Counted from the first letter of the stretch, positions 27,445 through 36,681 are shown. The stretch is DNA of 64,000 bases from Heyndrickxia shackletonii (GCF_001420715.1 NZ_LJJC01000004.1:2800523-2864522); one strand, 5' to 3'. Notes: generated by a model from the sequence alone, not told the origin. Numbers and translations are program-made.

Positions 27445-28326
27445 TTACTTCTTTAATTCGGTAAAGCTCCGGACAAAAAACTCTCGAAATTTACGTTCCG
27501 CCACGGACATATAGCGCCCTTCAAGCCATGCAATTTGGTAGGTACGCTGACAAATAGGATTATCAATTTGCACTAAATGAAATGATGTCTCTATTTTTTC
27601 AATTAAGGTTTCCGGCATAAACGCAATACCAATTCCCATCCGTATGAAATGACCTACTGCAGAATGTTCGTCGACTTCACATATAATATTCGGAGTAAAT
27701 CCTGCTTTTTGGCAAAATTCATCCGTCATTTGTCGGAATGGATTCCCTTGCTTTATACAAATAAAAGGATCATCAGCTACTTCACTCAAGTCTATGTTAC
27801 TCCTATTAGCAAATCGATGTGTATGAGGAACAGCTAGTAAGATTTTTTCAGTGAGAAAGGACAATCCCTCTATCCCCACCTGCTCAATGGGAGGGAAAGT
27901 GATACAAAAATCGATTTCTCCATTTCGGAGCTGTTGCACCTTTTCCTTCTCTGAAGCTTGAGTGATTTGAAGTTTGACATCGGGGTGCAAGGATATAAAA
28001 GAACCTATTACGTCGGAAAAGCATTTATGAGTAGTTGTTGCTAAAGATACACGCCCTCTCTCCATTTCCGCAAGATCTTCAATTTCTCTTCGTCCCTCTT
28101 CAAGCAACATCAGTGCCATTTCTACTTTTTTCATATACACTTTTCCGAATGAGTTGAGTCGAATGTTCCTTCCTTTACGATCAAATAACGGTACACCCAA
28201 ATCCTCTTCCAACCTAGCGATGGTTTTACTGAGAGCAGGCTGCGCGATGCGAAGCTCTTGCGCAGCCTTCGTCATATGCTCTAACTTAGCGACTTTTAGA
28301 AAATAATGCAGTTGCAGTAGCTCCAT
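27445..28326 (-). CDS. LysR-family transcriptional regulator
   Basis: The protein has 293 residues. The N-terminal winged helix is classic LysR: MELLQLHYFLKVAKLEHMT, AAQELRIAQPALSKTIARLE, DLGVPLFDRKGRNIRLN. The C-terminal effector domain resembles the periplasmic-binding fold. ATG 28326 follows AAGGAG at a good distance. It is divergent from the VOC and quinone-oxidoreductase genes, which are its likely targets because LysR proteins usually act on the shared promoter region. The effector is unknown. Confidence 0.93.
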   Translation of the reverse strand: MELLQLHYFLKVAKLEHMTKAAQELRIAQPALSKTIARLEEDLGVPLFDRKGRNIRLNSFGKVYMKKVEMALMLLEEGRREIEDLAEMERGRVSLATTTHKCFSDVIGSFISLHPDVKLQITQASEKEKVQQLRNGEIDFCITFPPIEQVGIEGLSFLTEKILLAVPHTHRFANRSNIDLSEVADDPFICIKQGNPFRQMTDEFCQKAGFTPNIICEVDEHSAVGHFIRMGIGIAFMPETLIEKIETSFHLVQIDNPICQRTYQIAWLEGRYMSVAERKFREFFVRSFTELKK

Positions 28327-28560
28327 GCTCGTCACTCCTTCATTCATATACTCTAGTATATATAGAGATATATTAATATGTCTTTTTATTTATTAATAAT
28401 CAATTATAGAATAAAACATGTAAGCAATAAAAGCTTGCAAAGAGTTTAGAGGATTTGAATATAAGTATTAAGATTTACCTGTTTCCAATTTGATGGAGTA
28501 TTTTTTTAAAGGATAATAATAGGGGTAAATAATTATAACTATAGAGGAGATGTGTAACCT

Positions 28561-28899
28561 TTGAAACTAAACCATATCAATCTAACGGTCACCGACGTAA
28601 ACGCTGCTCGAGAGTTCTTGGAGAAATATTTCGACCTACAAACCAAGAGCACGCATAGGGATTCATTCGCTGTACTATTAGACGATGATGGATTATTGCT
28701 CACATTGATGAAAGGTACTCAAGTCGATTACCCTAAGTCCTTTCATATAGGTTTTTCGCAGGAAAGCGAGGAGCGGGTGAACGAGATCTATCAGCGCTTG
28801 AAGAATGATGGATTTAATGTTAATCCGCCAAAAAGGGCTCATCGCTGGACATTCTATGTTAAAGCCCCGGGTGGATTTACCATCGAGGTTCTTAGTTGA
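28561..28899 (+). CDS. VOC family (glyoxalase-fold) protein
   Basis: The protein has 112 residues with two beta-alpha-beta-beta-beta units of the vicinal-oxygen-chelate fold: MKLNHINLTVTDVNAAREFL, then FHIGFSQESEERVNEIYQRL and a closing PGGFTIEVLS. It has the metal-ligand positions His5 and the terminal Glu. Start is TTG 28561 after GAGGAG. GC content here is about 48% in a sample, higher than the flanking DNA. It sits between the divergent LysR gene and the oxidoreductase. Confidence 0.8.
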   Translation: MKLNHINLTVTDVNAAREFLEKYFDLQTKSTHRDSFAVLLDDDGLLLTLMKGTQVDYPKSFHIGFSQESEERVNEIYQRLKNDGFNVNPPKRAHRWTFYVKAPGGFTIEVLS

Positions 28900-28991
28900 A
28901 TGATGACATTCAATAACCGTTCGATTGCAGAACATGTCAAAATCGTAATCATGTGATTACATTTTAAAATATTGTGAAGGGATGATTATCT

Positions 28992-29132
28992 ATGAATAAA
29001 GATCAGACGATTCGATTAATTAGTCTTTTCAAACAAGAAAAAGCGATTATAAATTTTTCCCGTCTAATTCATACTCAATTCTACTCCACCATAAGCTGGA
29101 ACTCCAACCTATTAAGGAGGGATTTAGCATGA
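28992..29132 (+). CDS. 46-residue ORF of unknown nature
   Basis: The ORF starts at ATG 28992 behind GAAGGGATG, and its TGA (29130-29132) overlaps the ATG of the quinone oxidoreductase in the ATGA arrangement used for translational coupling. The translation (MNKDQTIRLISLFKQEKAII...) is not like any family I know. It may be the shortened remnant of a gene lost between the VOC and oxidoreductase genes, or a coupling leader. Confidence 0.3.
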   Translation: MNKDQTIRLISLFKQEKAIINFSRLIHTQFYSTISWNSNLLRRDLA

Positions 29133-30043
29133 AAGCCGCTGCAATTTCTACTTCTGGTCCTCCAAATGTTTTGCAAGTAATGGAATTTGAAAATCCTCAT
29201 GCTGGTGCAGGGCAAGTTCGGGTTCGCGTTAAGACTGCTGGAATTCAGCCGTTCGACTTGGCAGTGCGTAGTAGTGGCTGGGCACCACCCGGTTTAGAGG
29301 TGCGGTATCCACAGATTCTTGGGAACGAGTTTGCAGGAATTATTGATCAAGTGGGCGATGAAGTCACAAACTTCTCTGTCGGCAATGAAGTACTTGGATG
29401 GGATTTACTGACCTGTTATGCAGAATATGTGGTGGTTAGTGTTGATCAGATTGTGCATAAGCCAAAGAATATGCCTTGGGAGGAGGCTGGTGCAATAACT
29501 GCTTCTGGTCAAACCGCTCACACTGCGCTACAAGAACTTCGCGTGGGCAAAGGAGACACCATACTGATTCATGCGGCAGCTGGTGGAGTTGGGACATTCG
29601 CAGTACAACTGGCTCAGGCATGGGGAGCAACTGTCATCGGCACCGCAAGTGAACGCAACCACGATTACCTTCGATCACTCGGTGCAATTCCTGTTACTTA
29701 TGGAGACGGTCTTGCCGACAGAGTCCGCGCTCTAGCACCAGATGGCGTGGATGTAGCCTTCGATGCCGCCGGAGACGATGCTCTACGCGCATCGTTAGAA
29801 CTTGTCGAAAACAAAAACCGAATCGGCACAATTGTTGCGTTCGACCTTGCAGAGGAACTTAGTGTTCGAACTATACGCAGCCAGAGATCCGTGGCTCGTC
29901 TTGCTGAATTAGTAGAACTATACTCCCAAGGGAAATTGCAGATCTATATCAGAAAGGTATTTCCGCTTCACCACGCCGCTGATGCTCATCGGGAAATGGA
30001 GAGTGGCCACGGCCGAGGAAAGGTAGTTCTTTCAATTAGCTAA
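29129..30043 (+). CDS. zinc-less NADP-dependent quinone oxidoreductase (MDR family)
   Basis: The protein has 304 residues. The N-terminal GroES-like fold includes NEFAGIIDQVGDEVTNFSVG. The Rossmann motif is GDTILIHAAAGGVGTFAVQL (AAxGGVG) with SE/R at the next strand end (TASERNHDYLRSLGA), which suggests NADP. The zinc-binding Cys/His set of alcohol dehydrogenases is absent, as in QOR proteins. AAGGAGG precedes the ATG. GC is about 57% at 29581-29640, much higher than the window average, a sign of recent transfer. LysR upstream is the likely regulator. Confidence 0.9.
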   Translation: MKAAAISTSGPPNVLQVMEFENPHAGAGQVRVRVKTAGIQPFDLAVRSSGWAPPGLEVRYPQILGNEFAGIIDQVGDEVTNFSVGNEVLGWDLLTCYAEYVVVSVDQIVHKPKNMPWEEAGAITASGQTAHTALQELRVGKGDTILIHAAAGGVGTFAVQLAQAWGATVIGTASERNHDYLRSLGAIPVTYGDGLADRVRALAPDGVDVAFDAAGDDALRASLELVENKNRIGTIVAFDLAEELSVRTIRSQRSVARLAELVELYSQGKLQIYIRKVFPLHHAADAHREMESGHGRGKVVLSIS

Positions 30044-30076
30044 AGTGTATTACGTAAATGTATTTGGAAAATTTAT

Positions 30077-30115
30077 AAAGAGGTTTCTCCCACTATTTGG
30101 CGGCAGCCTCTTTTT
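30077..30115 (+). terminator. terminator of oxidoreductase gene
   Basis: AAAGAGG pairs with CCTCTTT, with extra pairing inside the loop, followed by TTATTATT. It lies 34 bases after the stop. Confidence 0.6.
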
Positions 30116-30250
30116 ATTATTTTTAGTTGTTATTACTTTTACTTCTATTTGCCCATTATCATTAATCAAATCCCGGCATATATAATAATCTTTTTTGTTT
30201 AATTCGGAATTTCCCATTATTTCATCAACTAGTAATTACTACTTTGATAC

Positions 30251-31000
30251 TTATATAGAACAATAATTTTCTACTATATTTAACAGACGTTCTGAGCTTT
30301 CAGTTGATACATTTTCAGACAATCTTGCTCCGGCTATAATTGGAGCCCATTCGAAAACTTCATCTTTTGACAAGCCACTTTTCTCACAATAAAGACGTAA
30401 ATATATATCAGCTAATTCTATTGAAAACTGTGAGTACAAAAGATATGTGCGGTATACGTCAGCACGAATATCACCTGCGCTGGAATCCACCCAATCTATA
30501 ATTGTTACTTCGTTGTCTGACATGATCAAGTTGTATATATGATAATCCCCATGGCAGAGCCTTTTTTCATATGACATCGAATCCAATTTTTTAATTAACG
30601 CAGTCTTATGCTTTTTATCTAAATTAACGGCTGATGAAATTTGACGTTTTAATTTATTAGACATGGACTCAAGTTGAGTAGCGGGTATCTTATGGATTTT
30701 TTGTTGTACATCTACAGAAATACTCATAAAATAATCAGCTTGTTCCTTATTTTCAGATAAGATATCACCAATAGTCCTGCCTTTAATATATTCCATAATA
30801 ATAGCTTGTTTACCATCAATTTTCGTGACATCCAGTACTTTAGGTACAGATAACCCACACGAATAAGCAAACTTTTGCTTGTTTGCTTCATACGTTGATT
30901 CTGTATCGGGCAAATGGTCATTAAAAACTTTAATAATCTTGTTTTCTATTAAGTAGATTTTTGCAGTATTTCCCTCTGCTATCAAGGTACCTAAATTCAT
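30251..31000 (-). CDS. aminoglycoside-phosphotransferase-like kinase
   Basis: The protein has 249 residues with a protein-kinase-like fold. The N-lobe has AEGNTAKIYLIENKIIKVF (the Lys at 24). The catalytic loop HGDYHIYN is at 150-157 and the metal-binding IDWVD at 168-172. The hinge MEYIKGRTI fits the APH superfamily. Members phosphorylate aminoglycosides, choline, homoserine or other small molecules; nothing here fixes the substrate, and its sequence does not match a named resistance enzyme I know. AAGGAGG precedes the ATG. It is monocistronic. Confidence 0.85.
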   Translation of the reverse strand: MNLGTLIAEGNTAKIYLIENKIIKVFNDHLPDTESTYEANKQKFAYSCGLSVPKVLDVTKIDGKQAIIMEYIKGRTIGDILSENKEQADYFMSISVDVQQKIHKIPATQLESMSNKLKRQISSAVNLDKKHKTALIKKLDSMSYEKRLCHGDYHIYNLIMSDNEVTIIDWVDSSAGDIRADVYRTYLLYSQFSIELADIYLRLYCEKSGLSKDEVFEWAPIIAGARLSENVSTESSERLLNIVENYCSI

Positions 31001-31329
31001 TGATAACTCCTCCTTTGCCCTTTTAGTGAAAAGAACGATTGAATTCTACAAACATATAAAATGACATAGTCACCCGCGAATTCTTAACCTTTTTGCCGAG
31101 ACGACTTTCTACTTTGGACCAAATGATAACACCTAACACCAATCACAGCCCCCAAAGTGTACCTCGATATTCAAAGTATTTCATTATAATTTTAAAATTT
31201 ATTAAAGCAGGAATCTATCATAAAAAGCCGAATATCTTATATTAGAACTTTAAAAGGAAGCGGTTGTAATGATAATCAAAAGAAACTACGGGTGTATACG
31301 TCTATAATTTAAAGTAAAGGGGATATTTA
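31001..31329. other. divergent intergenic region
   Basis: This region separates the kinase-like gene from the cysteine hydrolase. It must hold both promoters, but none is close enough to consensus for me to mark. No coding signal. Confidence 0.3.
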
Positions 31330-31887
31330 ATGAATCAAGCATTATTAATTATTGATGCCCAACAAGAGTTAATTGAGGGTAACGATCGTGAGCCAAGTGT
31401 TTATAACAAAGCGGAACTACTTCATAATATCAATTCAGTTGTTGAAAGGACTGTAAAACAAGGATATCCAATTGTATTCATAAGAGACCTAGATGTTGCT
31501 GATGGTAAGGGCAAAGGTTTTGAAGTTCATCAAGAAATTAATATACCTCCGGGTGCAACTATTTTTGATAAAAAGGCAACGAGTTCATTCTATGCTACAC
31601 CATTGTTAGATTTTCTTAAGGAAAACCAAATCGAACATTTAATTGTGATGGGATGCAAAACAGAACATTGTATTGATACAGCAGTAAGAGTAGCAACCGT
31701 AAAAGGGTTTGATGTTACGCTCGTAGAAGATGGACATTCAACTACTGATAGCAAAACATTATCTGCTAAACAAATTATCAACCATCATAACGCAATCCTG
31801 CATGGTCATTATAATGTTGACCATTTCTCTATGGTGAGGAAGGCAGAAGAGGATCTGTTTGACCCGCAACATAATTCTTACAGATAG
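31330..31887 (+). CDS. isochorismatase-family cysteine hydrolase
   Basis: The protein has 185 residues. It has the Asp-Lys-Cys triad of the family: Asp9 in LLIIDAQQEL, Lys81/82 in FDKKATSSF, and Cys114 in MGCKTEHCIDTAVR. The cis-peptide region precedes the Cys. Family members hydrolyse isochorismate, nicotinamide, carbamoylsarcosine and similar amides; the substrate is open. The start ATG follows AAAGGGG. A strong terminator follows. Confidence 0.9.
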   Translation: MNQALLIIDAQQELIEGNDREPSVYNKAELLHNINSVVERTVKQGYPIVFIRDLDVADGKGKGFEVHQEINIPPGATIFDKKATSSFYATPLLDFLKENQIEHLIVMGCKTEHCIDTAVRVATVKGFDVTLVEDGHSTTDSKTLSAKQIINHHNAILHGHYNVDHFSMVRKAEEDLFDPQHNSYR

Positions 31888-31932
31888 AATTAGGCGGTAA
31901 CCTTCTTTAAATATCTTAGAAGAATTAATGTG

Positions 31933-31962
31933 ACCGGAAAGGAATTATTCCTTCCGGTTTTT
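31933..31962 (+). terminator. terminator of cysteine hydrolase
   Basis: ACCGGAAAGGAA pairs with TTCCTTCCGGT (one bulge) and is followed by TTTTTA. It lies 45 bases after the stop. Confidence 0.85.
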
Positions 31963-32037
31963 AGTCCCTAAGGTTATATCCACCATCAACGTTATATAGC
32001 CTAGCTTTTAATAACAAGATTCATATATTAATTGTTA

Positions 32038-32604
32038 TCATGTCCACAATCTTTTAACTTCCACCAATTCCTGTCCATTGAATTCCATTCTGTATATATC
32101 TGGTTTGGAAGTATTAAGTAAAAATTTCAAATCGTACTGACTGTCATAATACCCCATCATTAAAGTCATAATCGCTCCATGAGTACCTAATACTATTTTC
32201 TTCCCTTGATAAGTTTGTAATAATTCTTGTATAACTTTTATCGCTCGGTTCTGACATTCTGCATTGGATTCTCCACCGGCCAAAGCAAAATTCGGGTCTG
32301 AAAATGACTTATGTAATAAAGGAAATAAATCCTGATCAGAAATTCGCTTATCATTTCCTGAAAAATTTTGCTCTCTAAGATCTTCAAATATACGAATTTC
32401 TTTCCCTGTTCTGTTTGCCAATTCCTGAATCGTTAAGATAGATCGATTATAAGGACTCGATACAAAAACGTCGATTCCTTCCTCTAATAATAAATCAGTT
32501 ATGCGCAGAGCATCTGATTTCCCTTTTTCCGTCAAACCTCTTGTTCTTTCCATTCCGTCTTTTGGTGATTCTCCATGTCTTACCATATATATGAATGTTT
32601 TCAT
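32038..32604 (-). CDS. histidine phosphatase superfamily protein
   Basis: The protein has 188 residues. The catalytic motif is VRHGES (His at about 10), with the later Arg in SSPYNRS, Glu in EDLREQNFSG, and the second His in GTHGAIMT. These are the standard phosphoglycerate-mutase-like catalytic residues. Substrate unknown. GGGAAG precedes the ATG. A GNAT gene lies 75 bases upstream on the same strand. Confidence 0.9.
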   Translation of the reverse strand: MKTFIYMVRHGESPKDGMERTRGLTEKGKSDALRITDLLLEEGIDVFVSSPYNRSILTIQELANRTGKEIRIFEDLREQNFSGNDKRISDQDLFPLLHKSFSDPNFALAGGESNAECQNRAIKVIQELLQTYQGKKIVLGTHGAIMTLMMGYYDSQYDLKFLLNTSKPDIYRMEFNGQELVEVKRLWT

Positions 32605-32679
32605 CGTATACTTCCCTTACAGTTAATCTAACTCCACTACTTTGATAAAAAAATTTAAACAGCACCCACTATTAAGATA

Positions 32680-33144
32680 TTAAATATATCCCGCCATTCG
32701 AATAACCTTTCCATCCATTTCAGACTGAATCACACGCATTCCATTTTTCGAATAGAAAGCTAATGCATGTTCATTAGTCGTAGAGACTCTCAGGTGGTAC
32801 TCGTTAACATTATTGCCTTTAAAAAAATTAATGGCATAATGGTGTAATTGTGCTCCTAATCCCACCCCTCTTTTTTCCGGAATAAGATAATAAAGATTTA
32901 CGTATCCAATTTCTTTTCCTTCATAAATCTTAATTGTTAGTTCGAGCTGCCCGATTGGCTGTTCATTTTCTACTGCTAGCACAAACCCCTTAGGATTTTT
33001 TGCTATCTGCTTTTTTAACCAATCAAGATACTCGGTTTCATCACCGAAATCTTTATCTGAACCAAAACTAACAATAAATGAATCTTTTCGAAAAGGGACC
33101 ACATATTTTTGATGTTTATTTACATCGATTGGTATGAACTTCAT
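32680..33144 (-). CDS. GNAT acetyltransferase
   Basis: The protein has 154 residues. Motif A is YYLIPEKRGVGLGAQLHHYA, followed by LRVSTTNEHALAFYSKNGMR. The N-terminus contains the short conserved helix DETEYLDWLKKQI. It is in the same orientation as the downstream phosphatase and may be co-transcribed with it. A GCGATG site precedes the ATG. Substrate unknown. Confidence 0.85.
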   Translation of the reverse strand: MKFIPIDVNKHQKYVVPFRKDSFIVSFGSDKDFGDETEYLDWLKKQIAKNPKGFVLAVENEQPIGQLELTIKIYEGKEIGYVNLYYLIPEKRGVGLGAQLHHYAINFFKGNNVNEYHLRVSTTNEHALAFYSKNGMRVIQSEMDGKVIRMAGYI

Positions 33145-33281
33145 TTTTTCATCGCCTTTTTAAAAGATAATAAGTATGTATTCGCTACAAGAAAATAATT
33201 TCCTTCAATTGACAACTAAAAAAATGCGCTCCCATAAAAACAGAAACGCAATATCTTATATGAACAACACCAAGGAAAAAG

Positions 33282-34496
33282 TCACTCTTTATAGAAAGTC
33301 GGTGCAACGTCTACCCTCTTTAACCACAAGTGTTCTGGGCTGCTAATTCCATCTTTGATCCATACATCTCCCTGTTTTGACTTTTCAGTCTTTCTGTACC
33401 AAGTAATTTTTGAATCGATAACTTGTGGGAAATCATCGATTCTATTATGATTCGGGAAGGTAATCTGCTTTTGTTCCCCTGATTTGATGTTAATAACGTA
33501 TAGGGAAGTAAACATAGTGGGAACCGGTCCTTCTTTCCATTCCTTATTTTCTTTAGCCCGTGCCACTATAACCTTATCTAGTGAGAGCCATTCTAAATCC
33601 AGGTCAACATATCCTTTAGGCGTGTATTCTTTCCTTTCATGTATGGTAGGAATATCTGTTATCGTCGTATTTTTATTTTCTACAAAAAATCTTCCTTCGC
33701 CAGATATAAAAGCTAATTGATTTTTGGTAGGAGCCCATTTTATCCAATTTTCATACCAAAGCATCTTTCCAATAACCTGAAAATGATCTCCTTTTGATGA
33801 AAGTACACATAGTGTATTGCTGTCATTGGACCAGGATGCAGTAGGCATTGCAAGAAAACTAACCCACTTCCCATCAGTACTCCACTTAAAATAATCTGCA
33901 GAAATAGCAAAAAGGTCATCTGGATCTGTTTGAATCGTATAAAAAGGCTTGATTTTATTCTTATTAAGATTGGCATCTACAGAAACTTTAAAAAGACGAA
34001 CTGGTTCCCATCCAGTAGGCAGTAAATTGGATTGTGAGGAAACGATGAAATTTTTACCGTCAGGAAACCATTCAAAATCACTAGTACCTAAAGACACGTT
34101 CTCAAAACCTTCTGGGCGTCCATTCTTCGTTTTTGTAATGTTTAATACGCCACCTGCATTATAGGCTAATTGATTGGAAACTGGTGACCATTTAAAATTG
34201 CTTGTCTGGATTGTTTTATATGGCTGATAATTTTCTTTTTTCCTTGTGTCATATACATACAAATAAGTTTTTTCTCCAAGCTCGTCTCCAGCTAAATAAG
34301 CGATAAATCGACCATCGTTTGACCATTTAGGTGAGGAAACATTCAAGCCTTTAGTAAGTTGCCTTTCTCTGTCGTTTTCTTTTATCCAAAGCTGATGATC
34401 TCTTATAAAAGCCGCTTTAAGTGGAGCTTCAGCATAGGTATTAAATGTAAAACTAAAAATGATAATCATAAGTAAAAATAAAATTCTTATTGCCAT
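33282..34496 (-). CDS. secreted TolB-like beta-propeller protein
   Basis: The protein has 404 residues. A signal peptide (about 1-23, ending TYAEA) is followed by repeated PD40-type blades. Motifs such as SSPKWSNDGRFIAYLAGDE, SNFKWSPVSNQLAY, FEWFPDGKNFIVSS and FKWSTDGKWVSFLA recur every 45-60 residues. The fold resembles the TolB or prolyl-peptidase propeller without a catalytic domain. In Gram-positives there is no Tol system, so a carbohydrate- or protein-binding role at the surface is possible. ATG 34496 is chosen, with AAGGAGG seven bases upstream; the ATG at 34502 is too close to it. Confidence 0.78.
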   Translation of the reverse strand: MAIRILFLLMIIIFSFTFNTYAEAPLKAAFIRDHQLWIKENDRERQLTKGLNVSSPKWSNDGRFIAYLAGDELGEKTYLYVYDTRKKENYQPYKTIQTSNFKWSPVSNQLAYNAGGVLNITKTKNGRPEGFENVSLGTSDFEWFPDGKNFIVSSQSNLLPTGWEPVRLFKVSVDANLNKNKIKPFYTIQTDPDDLFAISADYFKWSTDGKWVSFLAMPTASWSNDSNTLCVLSSKGDHFQVIGKMLWYENWIKWAPTKNQLAFISGEGRFFVENKNTTITDIPTIHERKEYTPKGYVDLDLEWLSLDKVIVARAKENKEWKEGPVPTMFTSLYVINIKSGEQKQITFPNHNRIDDFPQVIDSKITWYRKTEKSKQGDVWIKDGISSPEHLWLKRVDVAPTFYKE

Positions 34497-34603
34497 TATC
34501 ATCCCTCCTTGCAGGTAGGATGTCCTTTATAATGGCAAAAATCCATAAAAACCTTTGCTGATGAAAAGTCTCTAGCTGTAACTACCAATAATTAACTAAT
34601 TCA

Positions 34604-35053
34604 CTATGAAATATGTGCTTTTCTACTTTCTTTACACACTAATGACATTAGAGAGCGATGTAATGGAGGAAAAATTGTAAAGATAACATCAATGGTTTTT
34701 CGCATTGGCATCGGACAGATTATTGGTTTATTTTTATGAACGCCGTCTAATGTAATTTTGGCTAGTTTTTGAGATGACATCATTTTTTGTTTGGTCAATT
34801 GTTGTGTGATTACTGATTTATTCATATTTATTGCCTTTGCGTTTTCAAAAATAGAAGTATCAACGAAGGAAGGACAAAGCGTGCTGACTTTCACTCCAAA
34901 TTCTTTTGCTTCATAATGGAGGGACGTTGTAAGTCCGACAACAGCGTGTTTGGTTGCGGAATATGCTGAACATATTGGAGAAGGTCCCATCCCAGCTGCT
35001 GATGATGTATTGACGATATGTCCGAATCCTTGCTCTTTTCTATTCCCTTCCAT
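34604..35053 (-). pseudogene. 5'-truncated short-chain dehydrogenase
   Basis: The frame holds the C-terminal two thirds of an SDR: HIVNTSSAAGMGP (catalytic Ser), YSATKHAVVGLTTSL (Tyr-x-x-x-Lys), then STLCPSFVDTSI. The N-terminal Rossmann motif TGxxxGIG and about 120 residues that should precede GFGHIVNTSS are absent. In their place there are only a dozen codons, then the end of the SGNH-hydrolase gene. A GGAGGGG site and ATG 35053 are present, so a fragment might be made, but it could not bind NAD(P). It probably arose by deletion between two genes. Confidence 0.7.
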
Positions 35054-35095
35054 GTTAAACCCCTCCACTGAAAATTTCGGAGTATCATTTGTTGA

Positions 35096-35770
35096 TTATA
35101 ATAACTGCTCTATCATATTCGAGTATTCATCAGCAACCATCTCAGCACCACGACTGTTTAAATGAATTCCGTCTAATGTCAAATAAAGCCCACGTGACTT
35201 TGATAATCGATTAATCCGTTTTGGATTCTTGTAAAAGAGAACATCCTTCATGACTCGAAAAATACTAGTGCTTAAATAATCCGAACTATTGACGTTCACT
35301 AAATAATTCTCAAATACAGATTGCATATTTAAAAATGTAGCATTCGAATATTTTTGCGAAATTGACTGTATGATGGCAGATAACTCCCTTAGTCCCTCAT
35401 TCGCTTCATTCCTAACATTCTCACCAACCACTGCAGGTGATACTGTCACAACCTGTTTTGTTGAGACTGTAATCATTTCCATCACTTCAGTGAAAATCGA
35501 CTGAAACTCATTGTAATCGCATGTCACCGGCTGCGCTTGTACCTTTAGCATTTTAGAATAAACATCATTAACCCCGATCCAAAGAAAAATAAGTTCATAA
35601 TCTGTTTCCAATACTGTTTTCGTTAATCTGGTATGCAAACTTTTAATAGTCTCACCTGGTTTACCAAGATTAACAAACGTTATCTTTGGGTATCTTTCTC
35701 TTAAAAAGTTAATGAAAGAAACGCCAGGTCGTCCTTCCGTTAAACTATCTCCGACTAATCCAATTTTCAC
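35096..35770 (-). CDS. SGNH/GDSL hydrolase
   Basis: The protein has 224 residues. Catalytic blocks are IGLVGDSLTEG (block I Ser), a Gly in NLGKPGETIKS, Asn in IWIGVNDVY, and the final DGIHLNSRG (Asp-x-x-His). All four SGNH residues are present. Such enzymes de-esterify lipids, peptidoglycan acetyls or polysaccharides. Start is GTG 35770 behind GGGGGAAAT. It lies two bases after the TetR stop, so TetR and the hydrolase form one operon. Confidence 0.87.
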   Translation of the reverse strand: MKIGLVGDSLTEGRPGVSFINFLRERYPKITFVNLGKPGETIKSLHTRLTKTVLETDYELIFLWIGVNDVYSKMLKVQAQPVTCDYNEFQSIFTEVMEMITVSTKQVVTVSPAVVGENVRNEANEGLRELSAIIQSISQKYSNATFLNMQSVFENYLVNVNSSDYLSTSIFRVMKDVLFYKNPKRINRLSKSRGLYLTLDGIHLNSRGAEMVADEYSNMIEQLL

Positions 35771-35772
35771 AG

Positions 35773-36369
35773 TTATTTCCCCCTTTTTTTAATTGAACCT
35801 AAAAAGATAGTAATGGCTTGATTAAAGAGAGGCTCGAGTTTGCTTAAATCCTCTGTGTTCGTGAGCTGACATAAACCTCCCAACCATGTCCCAAGTAATA
35901 CAGTCCACTCCTCTATGTTTCCGGTAATAAACTCTCCATTATTGATCCCTTCCTGCAAAATGGCACGATATGAACTCATTGGCACTATAGCTAGGTTAAA
36001 TAGTTCTTTTATAGATTCTGCGCTGGAATTAGGATTGGCTGCTAACTCTTGACCGGATTTTAATAAAGGAGTTTGGTAGTTATAAAGAACATGCATCGCT
36101 ATACCGTACAATTTCTCAGTCGCCGAAGTGTAAGAGGTTGCTTTTTTCATCCACTTTTCATACCAATCTTGCATTGTTTTGTTTGCCAGTAACACAAAAA
36201 GCTTTTCCTTGTTTTGAAAATGATAATATATATGTCCCTTACTATATCCGGAAGCTTTTGAAATATCTGCAACAGATGTTTGGTTATAACCTTTTTTGGC
36301 AAACAACAAAGAGGCCTCTTTCAAAATTTCCCTTTTTGCATTTTCACTGTCATATCGTCTTTTATTCAA
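35773..36369 (-). CDS. TetR/AcrR-family repressor
   Basis: The protein has 198 residues. The helix-turn-helix is typical: REILKEASLLFAKKGYNQTS, VADISKASGYSKGHIYYHFQ, NKEKLF. The C-terminal ligand domain is helical. TTG 36369 follows GGAG. It is first in an operon with the SGNH hydrolase and (in the ancestral state) an SDR. A TetR-like operator GAACG-TT-CGTTC lies 24 bases upstream, implying autoregulation. Ligand unknown; SDR plus lipase-like partners suggest lipid or fatty ester sensing. Confidence 0.9.
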   Translation of the reverse strand: MNKRRYDSENAKREILKEASLLFAKKGYNQTSVADISKASGYSKGHIYYHFQNKEKLFVLLANKTMQDWYEKWMKKATSYTSATEKLYGIAMHVLYNYQTPLLKSGQELAANPNSSAESIKELFNLAIVPMSSYRAILQEGINNGEFITGNIEEWTVLLGTWLGGLCQLTNTEDLSKLEPLFNQAITIFLGSIKKRGK

Positions 36370-36392
36370 CTAAATACTCCTTTCTTAAAATT

Positions 36393-36404
36393 GAACGTTC
36401 GTTC
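36393..36404. promoter_or_regulatory. predicted TetR operator
   Basis: GAACGTTCGTTC at 36393-36404 is an inverted repeat (GAACG and CGTTC around TT) of the kind bound by many TetR proteins. It sits immediately upstream of the TetR start. Confidence 0.6.
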
Positions 36405-36449
36405 TAATTTTATTATACGAAATTTTCATAATAATTTGATGGATAATTA

Positions 36450-36681
36450 GCATCATTCATCAAATTGTCATTTTTTTACTATTAATATATCGAACCAATT
36501 TAAATACTTTAGTAATGAATACGTACATGTATTCCACTATCCTTATATTGATAAACTGTTAATTGGGGAATTGTTGTTGCCAATATTTAAAAGGGGCTTA
36601 GCAAGAACGGAGTTGAGTTATGATGATGAAGTGGTACTTCATTGGGCATTAAATTCATTGTACATATTGACCATAGGATGA
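36450..36681 (+). pseudogene. remnant of a small membrane protein gene
   Basis: An open frame of about 75 codons without any start codon ends at TGA 36679-36681. It reads NEYVHVFHYPYIDKLLIGEL, then YDDEVVLHWALNSLYILTIG, which looks like the middle of a small multi-helix protein (possibly DUF4306-like, from memory only). There is no ribosome site and the end is abrupt inside a helix. I read it as a fragment. Confidence 0.35.
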
